Shown: positions 28,401 to 34,757 of the stretch, one piece after another
Position numbering within the stretch: the stretch's first letter is position 1
Layout: every line of letters starts with the position of its first letter
Assembly: GCF_918797505.1 (NCBI RefSeq)
Contig: NC_092801.1
Location: 31,076,487-31,140,486 of the forward strand
Source: Bemisia tabaci
Lineage: Eukaryota; Arthropoda; Insecta; Hemiptera; Aleyrodidae
Direction of reading: 5' to 3'
Length of the DNA: 64,000 nt
Program-made: the position numbers and the translations under genes
Notes under the pieces: generated by a model
Seen by the model: the letters and a program-made list of their open reading frames with translations, nothing else
Told to the model about the DNA's origin: nothing
The model's database searches: none

Positions 28401-28840
28401 TTTTGCACACAAAAAGTAAAGTGTCGCAGGAAGTCTGCAGACCACATTTCACGCACAATTTCGCACTTTAGCTATCGATACTAAACTGTTCGTTACGACT
28501 GTCCTGATAATCGATATTTTTCCATGTGTTTAAACGAGAGATCAATCGATTTATCGTATGAAACAAATCGTTGGCGAAGCGTTAACCACCCGACTATCGA
28601 ATTGTTCCCGCTTGAAGCTCAGAGTGTTCAGGATTTTAGGCAAGTTTTGAATTTGGATCAACTCAGAAATTCGATATGTTGCAGGGTCACGCCCTCATAA
28701 AAAAAGGAAGGTGTGGAATAGGCCTTGAAAGTTACGGGATAGTTGGTCCGTACGTGGTTCCACAACCTCCTGCAAGTGCTCCAGCTCCACCACGCAAAAT
28801 GCCAGCCAAACGCGGACGCAAAAGGAAGAGCTACAATTGA
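918..28840 (+). CDS. C1A papain-family cysteine protease, 3' six exons (one frameshifted)
   Basis: Inferred join 918-1276, 17093-17201, 18230-18487, 21771-21864, 23435-23481, 28685-28840. All junctions are GT/AG and all phases agree. In order it encodes the end of the I29 propeptide (EEFQAGLHF), a Pro-rich linker, LLDWR at the mature N-terminus, the active-site Cys exon (CGSCWAF), the GCKGGK motif, the catalytic His (LNHSVVIVGH), the catalytic Asn (WIVRNS), the GRCGIGLES segment and a basic Pro-rich tail ending at TGA. By family this is a lysosomal or secreted endopeptidase. The first exons (signal peptide, most of I29) lie before base 1. One extra base in exon 18230-18487 breaks the frame, so the copy is either a pseudogene or carries an assembly indel. 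The first intron is about 15.8 kb and holds a foldback element. The paralogue starting near 54172 shares the exon phases. Confidence 0.85.
1287..1804. repeat. Hairpin MITE just inside the first intron
   Basis: Two arms of about 220-240 bp are reverse complements around a loop of roughly 60 bp. GAGATGTTGCATGTG on the left mirrors CATGCAACATCTC on the right, and GCATGGAGAGTTTGTCTTGA lies near the centre. It starts about 10 bp after the donor at 1277. No ORF. Confidence 0.85.
1869..1993. repeat. Dispersed repeat, copy 1
   Basis: About 125 bp containing CACATCTGCG and GAACCGCGA resemble 16240-16357 and, more weakly, 16366-16424. An ORF overlapping this stretch has no recognisable domain and probably arises by chance. 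Confidence 0.5.
1994..4254. other. Intron sequence with nothing recognised
   Basis: AT-rich sequence with no conserved protein motif, tandem repeat or clear inverted repeat on either strand. Short ORFs here look random. Confidence 0.5.
4255..4526. repeat. Hairpin MITE (AGCTAAAAATA ends)
   Basis: The left end AGCTAAAAATAATAAGATC mirrors GATCTTAATATTTTTAGCT on the right. The arms continue inward through the TATCGCG and ATGACGTCAT blocks with mismatches. No ORF. Confidence 0.8.
4527..5842. other. Intron sequence, no gene seen
   Basis: No recognisable coding or RNA feature. A shared CAAARAGACAT near 5801 and 10590 may be the outermost remnant of the foldback element that follows. Confidence 0.4.
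6285..7430 (+). repeat. Left-arm tandem array, 175-bp unit, about 7 copies
   Basis: The marker GATCAGAGTGGTGCGCAACA recurs at a 175-bp spacing (around 6466, 6643, 6818, 6993, 7168). A diverged copy sits at each end (near 6292 and 7343). The middle units are almost identical, whereas the outer ones differ, as expected for unequal exchange inside the array. Confidence 0.92.
8229..8264. repeat. Perfect 17-bp palindrome in the foldback loop
   Basis: CGGTAAATACGACTATA is followed by a 2-base spacer and its exact reverse complement. It lies at the right edge of the single-copy loop. It could form a very stable hairpin. Confidence 0.9.
8515..10125 (-). repeat. Right-arm tandem array, 175-bp unit, about 10 copies
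   Basis: The complementary marker GCGCACCACTCTGAT recurs near 8528, 8703, 8878, 9053, 9232, 9406, 9581, 9756, 9930 and 10108. One interval is longer because of a small insertion near 9165 (CCTAA). The unequal copy number against the left arm shows that the arrays have changed length independently. Confidence 0.92.
10570..11910. other. Intron sequence, no gene recognised
   Basis: A minus-strand ORF at 11051-11542 (163 codons) has no recognisable domain and contains a short tandem duplication (TCGCCTGTAGATCCGGAA, near 11139-11172). I treat it as chance. Nothing else is evident. Confidence 0.4.
11911..12960. repeat. 1.05 kb inverted-repeat element
   Basis: CCATAATTACTGCAGGAAAA on the left mirrors TTTTCCTACAGTTATTATGG on the right. 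Complementarity continues for about 120 bp through ACCCACGATCAGTTTTTGGA. The interior contains an A23 run (12028-12050) and a G-run near 12474 but no recognisable protein. Confidence 0.8.
13040..13120. other. GC-rich island in AT-rich intron
   Basis: A short block of GGGCCC, GGCGCGAGGCGCC and CTCCCGGGGG motifs stands out against AT-rich surroundings. It has no ORF or RNA signature. Probably a repeat fragment. Confidence 0.4.
13436..13480. repeat. A45 homopolymer
   Basis: Forty-five consecutive A residues, either the tail of a retroposed sequence or simple slippage. A short (AAAG)n run lies further on at 13820-13838. No retroposon body was recognised upstream. Confidence 0.9.
13481..16239. 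other. Intron sequence with unrecognised ORFs
   Basis: Plus-strand ORFs at 14183-14518 and 14512-14880 nearly abut, but neither shows a known motif, signal peptide or sensible composition. No other structure is seen apart from short AT-rich runs. Confidence 0.35.
16240..16424. repeat. Dispersed repeat, copies 2 and 3
   Basis: Two adjacent partial copies (16240-16357 and 16366-16424) resemble 1869-1993, sharing a GCCTTYRAAAG block and GCACATC. No coding potential recognised. Confidence 0.5.
16824..16860. repeat. 37-nt hairpin A (GTGGCAA...TTGCCAC)
   Basis: GTGGCAAAATGCAACA pairs with TGTTGCATCTTGCCAC with one mismatch and a 5-base loop. A second hairpin of the same length and near-identical stem lies at 16914-16950. 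The pair looks like a small duplicated stem-loop, perhaps a MITE remnant. Confidence 0.75.
16914..16950. repeat. 37-nt hairpin B, duplicate of hairpin A
   Basis: GTGGCAAAGTGCAACA pairs imperfectly with TGTTGCAGTTAGCCAC. It begins 90 bases after hairpin A. Both lie about 150-270 bases upstream of the acceptor of the 17093 exon. Confidence 0.75.
17093..17201 (+). CDS. Protease gene 1 exon: active-site cysteine
   Basis: The acceptor is TTGCTTACAG and the donor is AAACAAG/GTGAGG. Its 109 nt match the length of the paralogous exon at 63883-63991. It encodes SLPGCVCGSCWAF and then a helix ending ITPLSKQ. CGSCW carries the catalytic Cys, but the Gln usually found shortly before it (oxyanion hole) is not at the expected place; the paralogue has NQ there. 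Enters at phase 0, exits at phase 1. Confidence 0.88.
17202..18229. other. Intron with purine-rich tract
   Basis: Holds an A/G-rich stretch (about 17340-17640) and a duplicated GGGTTAAACAGCCAG near 17300 and 17634. A long T-run (18124-18170) forms part of the pyrimidine tract before the next exon. No gene seen. Confidence 0.5.
18230..18487 (+). pseudogene. Protease gene 1 exon with 1-bp frameshift in an A6 run
   Basis: After TTTTGGCAG the exon reads ALLDCIPGDGCKGGK in the frame set by the previous exon, the normal LVDC...GCNGG region. After the six A residues at 18270-18275 the homology jumps to the next frame (ALDYIKKSGL, then AYPYRA). Reading five A instead of six would keep one frame through to VEFQ and the donor at 18488. 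The six-exon coding length is likewise one base over a multiple of three. This is either a single inactivating insertion or a homopolymer error. Confidence 0.82.
18488..18861. other. Intron, nothing recognised
   Basis: No motif or repeat identified between the donor at 18488 and the next MITE. Confidence 0.5.
18862..19127. repeat. Diverged MITE, GTGTCACRCTATCAAA family
   Basis: The left part resembles 22862-22999 (ATCAAAATACTC, TGTCAAGGTCA, CCTGACCTTGAT). It ends in GATAGTGTGACACAAGC. It is longer than its relative because of an AT-rich insertion around 18965-19105. Confidence 0.65.
19128..19637. repeat. MITE, 'TGGACCACTAGACA' family (diverged)
   Basis: The interior blocks GATTCGCGCAACAAAA, CAACCTCAATCTTGACGCTT and GGTGGGAAATGAACA are shared with 49056-49594, 53324-53870 and the partial copy at 45690-45970. 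It ends in ACCTTTTCCAGCGGTCCA. Confidence 0.75.
19724..20140 (-). pseudogene. Non-LTR retrotransposon (LINE) 3' end fragment
   Basis: A 138-codon minus-strand ORF carries the C-terminal signature of LINE reverse-transcriptase ORFs: YGSEVWQLKK, LVWYGHVRRM, then GRRRRGRPVKGW and LPDDLWEDR. The catalytic RT core is absent, so this is a 5'-truncated dead copy. A related but shorter remnant lies on the + strand at 61758-61901. The clade is not assigned. Confidence 0.85.
20397..20530. mobile_element. MITE with TTAA target duplication
   Basis: TTAAGGTCCAGTTACACGAT on the left mirrors ATCGTGTAACTGAACCTTAA on the right, with about 30 bp of terminal complementarity. TTAA flanks are characteristic of piggyBac-type insertion. 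Non-coding. Confidence 0.85.
21271..21484. repeat. Hairpin MITE (TACACGGAAAAA ends)
   Basis: TACACGGAAAAATTAAATTG mirrors CAATTTAATTTTTTCCGTGTA, and the arms continue through GCTGATTTAACAAT. A solo right-end fragment resembling it lies near 735-765. Confidence 0.82.
21771..21864 (+). CDS. Protease gene 1 exon: catalytic histidine
   Basis: The acceptor is TCTGTCTCAG and the donor is AAAG/GTATGT. It encodes HYVSGVFDVPRCGG and then LNHSVVIVGHF, the C1A His-box (usually NHAVxxVGYG). Enters at phase 0, exits at phase 1. Confidence 0.88.
22470..22812. mobile_element. hAT-type MITE with 8-bp target duplication
   Basis: The TIR CAGAGACAAGAGACCCTCCA mirrors GGAGGGTCTCTTGTCTCTG. It is flanked by identical 8-bp ATCGTAAG at 22462-22469 and 22813-22820. 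TIRs beginning CAG with 8-bp duplications are typical of hAT. The overlapping ORFs on both strands are palindrome artefacts. Confidence 0.9.
22862..22999. repeat. Palindromic MITE (AGCCTGTGTCACAC ends)
   Basis: AGCCTGTGTCACACGATCAA on the left mirrors GACAGTGTGACACAGGCT on the right, with ATGTCAAGGTCA opposite TGACCTTGATAG. 138 bp, non-coding; relative of 18862-19127. Confidence 0.85.
23435..23481 (+). CDS. Protease gene 1 exon: catalytic asparagine
   Basis: This 47-nt exon lies between TTCTGATTTCAG and AAG/GTATGT. It encodes AWIVRNSFTSSWGIK, the C1A Asn-box (usually WxVKNSWGxxWG), with Phe in place of the common Trp after NS. Enters at phase 1, exits at phase 0. Confidence 0.85.
23482..24433. 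other. Intron, nothing recognised
   Basis: No repeat or gene identified. Short ORFs at 23625-23867 and 24112-24330 have no recognisable features. Confidence 0.4.
24434..24597. repeat. hAT-like MITE, CAGTGGCG/ATATATCGCAAAG family (diverged)
   Basis: The interior blocks GAAGAATCGAT, GTTTATCGATCCTTTTCC and ATATATCGCAAAGCACGCCA match 32690-32861 and 62418-62582. The possible flanking 8-mers match only in part. Confidence 0.75.
24936..25041. repeat. G-rich low-complexity block
   Basis: Repeated GGGGAGGAAGG-like runs include a G12-type tract near 25025-25040. Potential G-quadruplex sequence, non-coding. Confidence 0.6.
25152..25285. repeat. Palindromic MITE, GGACGTATTTCT family
   Basis: ATTGGACGTATTTCTGCCAA mirrors TTGATAGAAATACTTCTAAT, with GGGTCTCGGGGTTCATG in the loop. 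Close relative of 46308-46433. Confidence 0.78.
25959..26935 (+). mobile_element. Mariner element, internally deleted, long TIRs
   Basis: GGTGTCCCAAAAGCACCGGG on the left mirrors CCCGGTACTTTTGGGACACC on the right, and the arms stay complementary for about 200 bp. TA dinucleotides at 25957-25958 and 26936-26937 fit a mariner TA duplication. At 977 bp it is shorter than autonomous mariners (about 1.3 kb), and only the C-terminal part of the transposase remains. Confidence 0.9.
26281..26708 (+). pseudogene. Mariner transposase C-terminal remnant, frameshifted
   Basis: In one frame it reads YYCKVLKELRMHISRKR and WILHQDK. Homology then moves to another frame at about 26374 with ARPHTSSLTREF, HPPYSPDLAPCDFW and LRGRRFESK. 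These are the D...D34D-region motifs of mariner transposases (HxDNARPHT and YSPDLAPCDF). The first catalytic Asp region and the DNA-binding N-terminus are missing. Clearly non-functional. Confidence 0.92.
27060..27170 (-). repeat. tRNA-derived SINE-like sequence
   Basis: The minus strand has an A-box-like TGGCTCAGTCAGCAGAG and a B-box-like GGTTCGAATCTC at tRNA-like spacing. Acceptor pairing is poor, so a working tRNA is unlikely. A tRNA-derived SINE head or tRNA pseudogene fits better. Confidence 0.5.
28485..28600. repeat. Fragment of the CAGTGGCG hAT-like MITE
   Basis: TAATCGATATTTTTCCATG and AGAGATCAATCGATTTATCG match the family interior, but the ends are lost. It lies just upstream of the last protease exon. 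Confidence 0.5.
28685..28840 (+). CDS. Protease gene 1 last exon with basic Pro-rich tail
   Basis: After ATATGTTGCAG it encodes GHALIKKGRCGIGLESYGI, the C1A GYFRLxRGxxCGI region. The usual YPxV end becomes VGPYVVPQPP, followed by about 25 extra residues including PPRKMPAKRGRKRK before TGA at 28838. A basic tail is unusual for a cathepsin. It could be a nuclear-localisation-like or nucleic-acid-binding segment, or neutral drift. Confidence 0.85.
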   Translation, partial: GHALIKKGRCGIGLESYGIVGPYVVPQPPASAPAPPRKMPAKRGRKRKSYN

Positions 28841-29591
28841 CAACGTATATGTCAATTGAGTGTCATTCTTTCAAATCATTTAATATTATTGATATATTAT
28901 ACAATTTTAAGTACACCATTTAATATGAATGACGGCAATAAGTTCTTCCCATTTTAAAAAAGTAAATGTTGCGTTTGCACAGGTTGGTACTACGTTAAAG
29001 TAATGGAACTTACGTTTCGGACAGAATAATTGGTCATATGACGAAACTCAGAATGGTATAAGATTAAGCATAAATTATTCCTTAAAAGTGCAACGGAACT
29101 TCTTTCCCAAAAATGGGTCTGTTGCACGCAAGTGATGCAGCCAACTGAATACACTTTTTGAGGGTGAAATCGCTCGAAAATCACATTGGGCATATGGAAA
29201 AGTCTGAAATGCACACCCTAGCGCACCATCTGCGCAGTTTGTAACACGCTTTTTCAAATTTACCGCGTATGCGGGCAGTTTTTGTTGGTGGCCGGCAATC
29301 AGGTTTGCCAGGAGAGGTACCTAACCTAAGTAAACCTATGAACTCGCAAACTGTTGAAACTATCCTTGCGTAAGATTTCAATTGATTCAAATCTTTTACT
29401 CTTGCAAAATAAAGAAAGAAACAGGAAACAAACGCTTGAAAACGATTGAAATCATACAAAAAAAATAAGTTAATAGTTTGTTTACTCTAGGTAGTTCTTT
29501 TTTACTCATCTGCCGGTGCAAACCTGGTCGGCGGTGACTAAGAAAAACTGAGCGCAAACGCAGGAAACTTGAAAAATCGTGTTTTAAAATA
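28841..29591. other. 3' flank of protease gene 1
   Basis: Presumed 3' UTR and intergenic DNA. I did not find a canonical AATAAA at a convincing distance from the stop. Antisense ORFs here look random. Confidence 0.4.
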
Positions 29592-29824
29592 CACTGAAAA
29601 AAAATGTTGGTAGAATTTACCATTCCTTCACGCTGTATTGCACACAACGTTACTTCAGAGTCAACTCTGTCAAAAGAAAGGTAAACGTTACTATAAACTG
29701 GTACAGGTAACCATTCCTCTGGCAGAATCGACTTGAAGATTGGTAGAATTTACCATTCCTTCTCGCTGTGTGAAATACAGCGTGAAAGGAATGGTAAATT
29801 CCACCAAGCTTTTTTTTTTCAGTG
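29592..29824. repeat. Hairpin MITE (CACTGAAAAAAAA, ACCATTCCTT blocks)
   Basis: CACTGAAAAAAAATGTTGG mirrors a T-run plus CAGTG on the right. TGGTAGAATTTACCATTCCT occurs more than once and its complement follows. Non-coding. Confidence 0.8.
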
Positions 29825-30679
29825 ATGCAGATTACGCGCTTAAGAGCGGATTTCAGACTTTTTTGTTGTGCCTCACGTGATTTTTGAGTGGATTTACTCT
29901 TGAAGTATACATTCAGTTGGCTGTACCTCTTGCGTGCAACAGATCCATTATCCGTTTAAAAAAAAACAGTCAAGTACACAAATGAGGATGTTGATGATTT
30001 GAGTGAGAGTATGGCATAGCGGCAAATCAGTCTATCTACAGAGAGGTAAACTCTCTGCTTTGTATATGGAATATCAAGCAGTTCTCAGGAGTGCTTCCTT
30101 TTCCAATCTTACTGATTTTCTTTTGATTTCACTAGCATTCCTAAGTTATACAAGCCTTGGATGTTTGCACACACAGTGCACGCTCGCTAATTCAAAATTC
30201 AAGGGACCGAGGCTTTTTTTTCTAATCAAAGGGTCTTTGACTTGGCGAGATTTCGAATTACGAAGAGCGGTGGCAAAAATTTTTGAATTAAAGAGATGTG
30301 ACATACGCTTTCACTGACGCATCAGTTACCCGAAAATGTACAATACCCAAGTCCGCTGCGTACAGTATTGCATTTTCTTTAAAGACATTGTTTAAACCAC
30401 TTCATTAAGCCATCCTCACCCTGTAAATCTTTTCCTCACGAATGGGAGGATTTAGCCATTAGCCTGACTGTAATATAGTGGTATTTTGACTTCCTCAATC
30501 CTCTCATGTTTTGTCTCAGTAGCGAAAAACTAAACAAATAACGAAACTAACTGACGAAAACTAAAGATTTCTGTACATATTTTTATATTTTTCATGGTTG
30601 AAAATTATTAATGTTATTGCGCTCTAATTTTTTAGTTTAATTTATCACATTTTAGTACCGATCTTTTAAAGATCTGAGT

Positions 30680-30925
30680 CACTGGAAAAAAAAAAAAAAA
30701 AAAAAAAAAACACATTGGATCTAGAGTCCAGACTCTTGAAAACATTGACAAGAAAAAATACTCTTGATTCAATCAGATTTTTGCTTAAATCAAAAGGAAA
30801 TCTGCTCAAATTAAGAGGTACGTTTGGTCCTTGACTTAAGCAAAACTCTGATTGAATCAAGAGTATTTTTTCTTGTCGATGTTTTAAGAGTCTGGATTCT
30901 AGATCCAATGTGTTTTTTTCCAGTG
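30680..30925. repeat. Hairpin MITE (CACTGGAAA...CACATTGGATCTAG)
   Basis: An A-rich left end followed by CACATTGGATCTAGAGTCCA mirrors GGATTCTAGATCCAATGTG and CCAGTG on the right. Long internal complementarity (TTGATTCAATCAGA). Same family as 32983-33213 and 1-121. Confidence 0.88.
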
Positions 30926-31951
30926 ATGGTTTAAACTCAGAATAAGTCAATATTGAGTAATAAAACGATTCTTGATTAAGATCAATTTATTTAATAACTT
31001 TTAAATCTTTTATGACATTATTCCAATCCTCGAGATATGTACTCAAAAAATTAAATCAGCTAGTAACTCGCCTTCCTGTTCAGAGAATAAAACTAGTTCC
31101 GCTGATTCTGATTAGATCGGAATGAAATGTTAACTGTCAAATTTGTAGAGAAGTTACGAATATTAATCCTTGAGATTATTGGGATGTTTTTGATCAAATT
31201 GTGAATAAAATTCTCTCAGCAGTATAAATAAATATTCATTAGTTTTCCAGATAATGTGTCTTACATCAACCAAAACATGCCGTTCCTTTTGAACATGACA
31301 GCCGTGTAGATTCATTTGTTCTATTGAAATATTTACAACGGGCCTTTAGACAAGGTACGAAATGAAACACTACGCGACACGTTTTTACCCCTCCAAATTT
31401 CACGAAAAAACTGAATCACGCAACAGGCAATCTAAAAATGAACTCCTAAACGATAGACACGTTTTTCATTAACATTGGTCGAGAGGCAAAAATACAAATT
31501 CTGTAAATTCGTATAATCCAACTTCCATTTTATCTGCGTTGGGGCAAAAAATTGTTCATATGTCATTTAGGAAATGTTTTCCAAATTTTTTGTTGTGTCG
31601 ATCGTTCTCTGCGTAAAATGTAAAATGAAAACATGGGACCCTTTTTCTAGACCAGACCCTGTCCGGCGACCCATAGCAAATACAAGTCTCAGAACAATTT
31701 GAGGAAAAATTCCCAAAAGTTCTCCAGAGAATTCAAGTAACATCGAGTGAATCTTCGCAATGATGGAATGCTCATACGGTGTCCATCCTAAACATAGCAT
31801 CAACACAGACAGATTTTTTCCATTAAAGTCAACGAACTACACCTTTAGAATGGCCGACATGTACAAACACTGCGTAACATTTTGAAATTGATTTATATTA
31901 AGTACTTGGGCTCACACTGCAAGCTGCCATCTAAACCCATGTTAGACACTA

Positions 31952-32364
31952 CACTGAAAAAAAATTCTCGGCGTTTTTACCAAGGCCCGTTGGTACCTTT
32001 ACCATCTCACTTTTTTACCAATTATTGGTAATTTTACCAAGACAGTCTGGTAAGCTTACCTAAAAACCGGTATTTTTACTGTTTTTCTCAGGTAAGAATA
32101 CCACTTTTATTGGTAATCAATTCCCGGTAACTTTGCCATTTTATCTCGGTAATTCTACCACAGTCGATAAAAAATATTGGCGTTTTTACCAAGGTCCAGT
32201 AAAATTACCGAGAAAGTTCAATAGTTTTACCGAGATTTCTCGGTAAAATCACCAATTCCATAAATGGTAATTTTACCAAGAAAAATCTGGGATGAAATAG
32301 AACCCTGAATTCTTGGTAATTTTACCCTTTTCTTAGTAAATACACCGATATTTTTTTTTTGTGC
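31952..32364. repeat. CACTGAAAAAAAA element with GGTAA-rich interior
   Basis: Starts with CACTGAAAAAAAATTCTCGG and ends in a T-run plus GTGCAC. The interior repeats GGTAATTTTACC-like palindromes many times, giving a self-complementary body. Non-coding. Confidence 0.65.
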
Positions 32365-32689
32365 ACTTCGCACGGTCTTCTTTACTCAAAAAATAGGAAC
32401 TTTGAAGGCACACCTCAAAATATTTCATGGTAACAAAGGTGGGAATTTTCACATGTAATCCTTACGGGCAAGAGCAAGACGCAGCGGGAATGGAGATTGA
32501 GGTTAGATATACTTGGGAGTGGTTCGTTGATTCAAGTGTGTTCAATTCGCACTAAGTTTAGTAAATTATGATAAAGATTGCAAATGAGACTCTCAAATTC
32601 TCACTAGTGGTCGGTTGGATCTCTGGTAACAGATCCTTTGGCAGAAAAATAAGTACTTACATTCGGAGCGCGGGGCTGTGCATTGGGGG

Positions 32690-32861
32690 CAGTAGCGTGG
32701 CGTGAATTGCGATGTATCGATTGTTATTCCATTTAAACCTATGGTAAAGAATCGATTATCAAGGTGTTCGCTGCGAACAGCGAACACCCTGTTTATCGAT
32801 CCTTTTCCATAGGTCTAAATGGCATGGCAATCGATATATCGCAAAGCACGCCACGCCACTG
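32690..32861. mobile_element. hAT-like MITE, CAGTGGCGTGGCGTG family
   Basis: CAGTAGCGTGGCGTGAATTG on the left mirrors GCAAAGCACGCCACGCCACTG on the right apart from mismatches. Flanking octamers ATTGGGGG and ATCGGGGG differ at one base, compatible with an aged 8-bp hAT duplication. GTGTTCGCTGCGAACAG lies at the hairpin tip. Confidence 0.85.
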
Positions 32862-32982
32862 ATCGGGGGAGGGGTCGGGATGGATGTGACTGCATGCGAC
32901 AAAAACGGAAAGGCACCCTGCGCTGAGGCCATTTCCACTCACCTAAAACAAATTCGACGGAATCAATCGTTGGCGTGTTGTA

Positions 32983-33213
32983 CACTGGAAAAAAAAACAC
33001 ATTGGATCTAGAGTCCAGACTCTTAAAAACATTGATAAGAAAAAGTACTCTCGATTCAATCAGATTTAAGCTTAAATCAAGAACCAAGCCTCTTAATTTG
33101 CACGGATTTCCTTTCGATTTAAGCTTAGATCTGATTGAATCAAGAGTCCTTTTTCTTGTCAATGTTTTCAAGAGTCTGGACTCTAGATCCAATGTGTTTC
33201 TTTTTTTCCAGTG
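32983..33213. mobile_element. Hairpin MITE with TA target duplication
   Basis: CACTGGAAAAAAAAACACAT mirrors ATGTGTTTCTTTTTTTCCAGTG. TA flanks at 32981-32982 and 33214-33215 suggest a Tc1/mariner-type duplication. ORFs on both strands are palindrome mirror images. Confidence 0.85.
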
Positions 33214-33330
33214 TAACAGGAGACACGCTCAATGGCAGAGGCGCCATTTTGCCGTGCTAGCGAGGTGAGCAGTACAAAGACTGTTTTCGGGATTGAAATC
33301 TCTTCAAAATTAAACAAATGTAAAAATAAA

Positions 33331-33509
33331 ACATGGCGAGTGATTAAAAAAAAATCAAGCTACAAGCCAAAAATAAAAAAGTAATATTTCTAGCTGCATG
33401 GACAACGATGAGAAATAATATAAAACTTACTTTACAACCTTAACTTACTTTGAAATATAACTTTTTAATTGTTGGCTTGTAGCTCGATTTTTTTAATCAA
33501 TTACCATGT
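33331..33509. repeat. Inverted repeat (ACATGG...CCATGT)
   Basis: The left arm includes TCAAGCTACAAGCCAAAAAT and the right arm TTGGCTTGTAGCTCGATTT, with an AT-rich loop. Non-coding. Confidence 0.75.
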
Positions 33510-33759
33510 TTTAAACAGCTTAGCCAGCCAAAGTTGGCGATAAAATCTAAAAAAGACCAAGGGCCAAACTCGTAGTCGCTCATTAACGTGCATCTGCAGG
33601 CATTGCGGTATGCATTCAGGGTTCAATCAATATATTGCAAATGCAAAGATTTGGAAATTTTCTGCCGTAGGATGAGGTTCTTTTTCACAGATTCGCTCAC
33701 AATTATGAAGAAAAAAAAACTTCCTCGCATATATCCACAAAAATGAAATAAAACTTAGT

Positions 33760-34260
33760 CTCTTTTCCACTGCGACGCAGAGATTTATTCGCACGGTAGA
33801 TGAGGAAGTTGGATGGGGCAAAACGCGTGATATAAATATTACGACTTCCAAGTAGGTAAAATTGCGTATCCGCAAAATAAAGGAAAGTCTCTTTTCGGCT
33901 AACTTGGAGACTTTAACGCAGGGGTATACAAAAACCGCGTGATAAAACTATTTCGACTTCCGAGTAGATGCAATTGCGTATCCGCGAAATGAAGGAGAAT
34001 CTCTTTTCGGCTGACTTGGAGACTTTAACGCATGAGTAGAAACGTTGGATGGGGCAAACCGCGTCATAGAACTATTTCAACTCCCATGTAGATAAAATTG
34101 CGTATCCGCAAAATGAAGGAGTATCTTTTTGCGGCTGACTTGGAGACTTTACACAAGAGTAGACAAGAAAGACGGAACGCGTGATAAAACTATTTTGACT
34201 TCGAGGTAGGCTCAATAATTGCATGTCCGCAAAATGAGGGAGAACATGGTGCTCTCTATC
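33760..34260. repeat. Tandem repeat module, unit about 112-124 bp, about 4 copies
   Basis: Each unit contains AAATTGCGTATCCGC, GGCTGACTTGGAGACTTTA and a CGCGTGATA-like block. ACTTGGAGACTTTA recurs near 33902, 34014 and 34138. The same units plus the following 300 bp recur at 54650-55215, so the tandem array is part of a dispersed element. Confidence 0.85.
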
Positions 34261-34621
34261 AGTCCAACTCGGTTCGTGAAACCAAAGTTTCAGCTTGTAT
34301 AACCAAACGTTCTGTTCGTGTGACCGAAATTATGAGGTTAAAAGAACTGATGAAAGAAGGTCGGTTACACGAATAAGAAGATCAGGTTTTATTCTAAGGA
34401 GTGAATGCTCAACGCACGGATGTTTACAAAAACTTAAGGACGACAAGGATGTCAATTTTTAAAAGACTTACGCGAAAGCGTTAAAATCTTGAGAAAATTA
34501 TTGGGAAAGCGTTGAATTTACAAACAATTAATGCGACCGCCGCGATTTAGTTTTAGAAAATTACTGCAAACGTTCTATTTTTGGTACGAATACTGCAAAA
34601 ATAAAATGCCACAGTGGGTAG

Positions 34622-34627
34622 GAAGTA
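34622..34627. repeat. Left target-site duplication GAAGTA of the Polinton
   Basis: GAAGTA directly precedes the 5'-AGTAGCTAG terminus and is repeated exactly at 45650-45655. Six-bp duplications are characteristic of Maverick/Polinton integration. Confidence 0.93.
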
Positions 34628-34757
34628 AGTAGCTAGAATATGGGAAGTAGCCCCCACCCAGCTGCCAGACTGTGCAGAAAAATCCGAATTATTTCGCGAT
34701 GGTGGGTATGTGATATGTGTGTTATAGTATACAATCTGGCAACAATGTTTCATGTTG

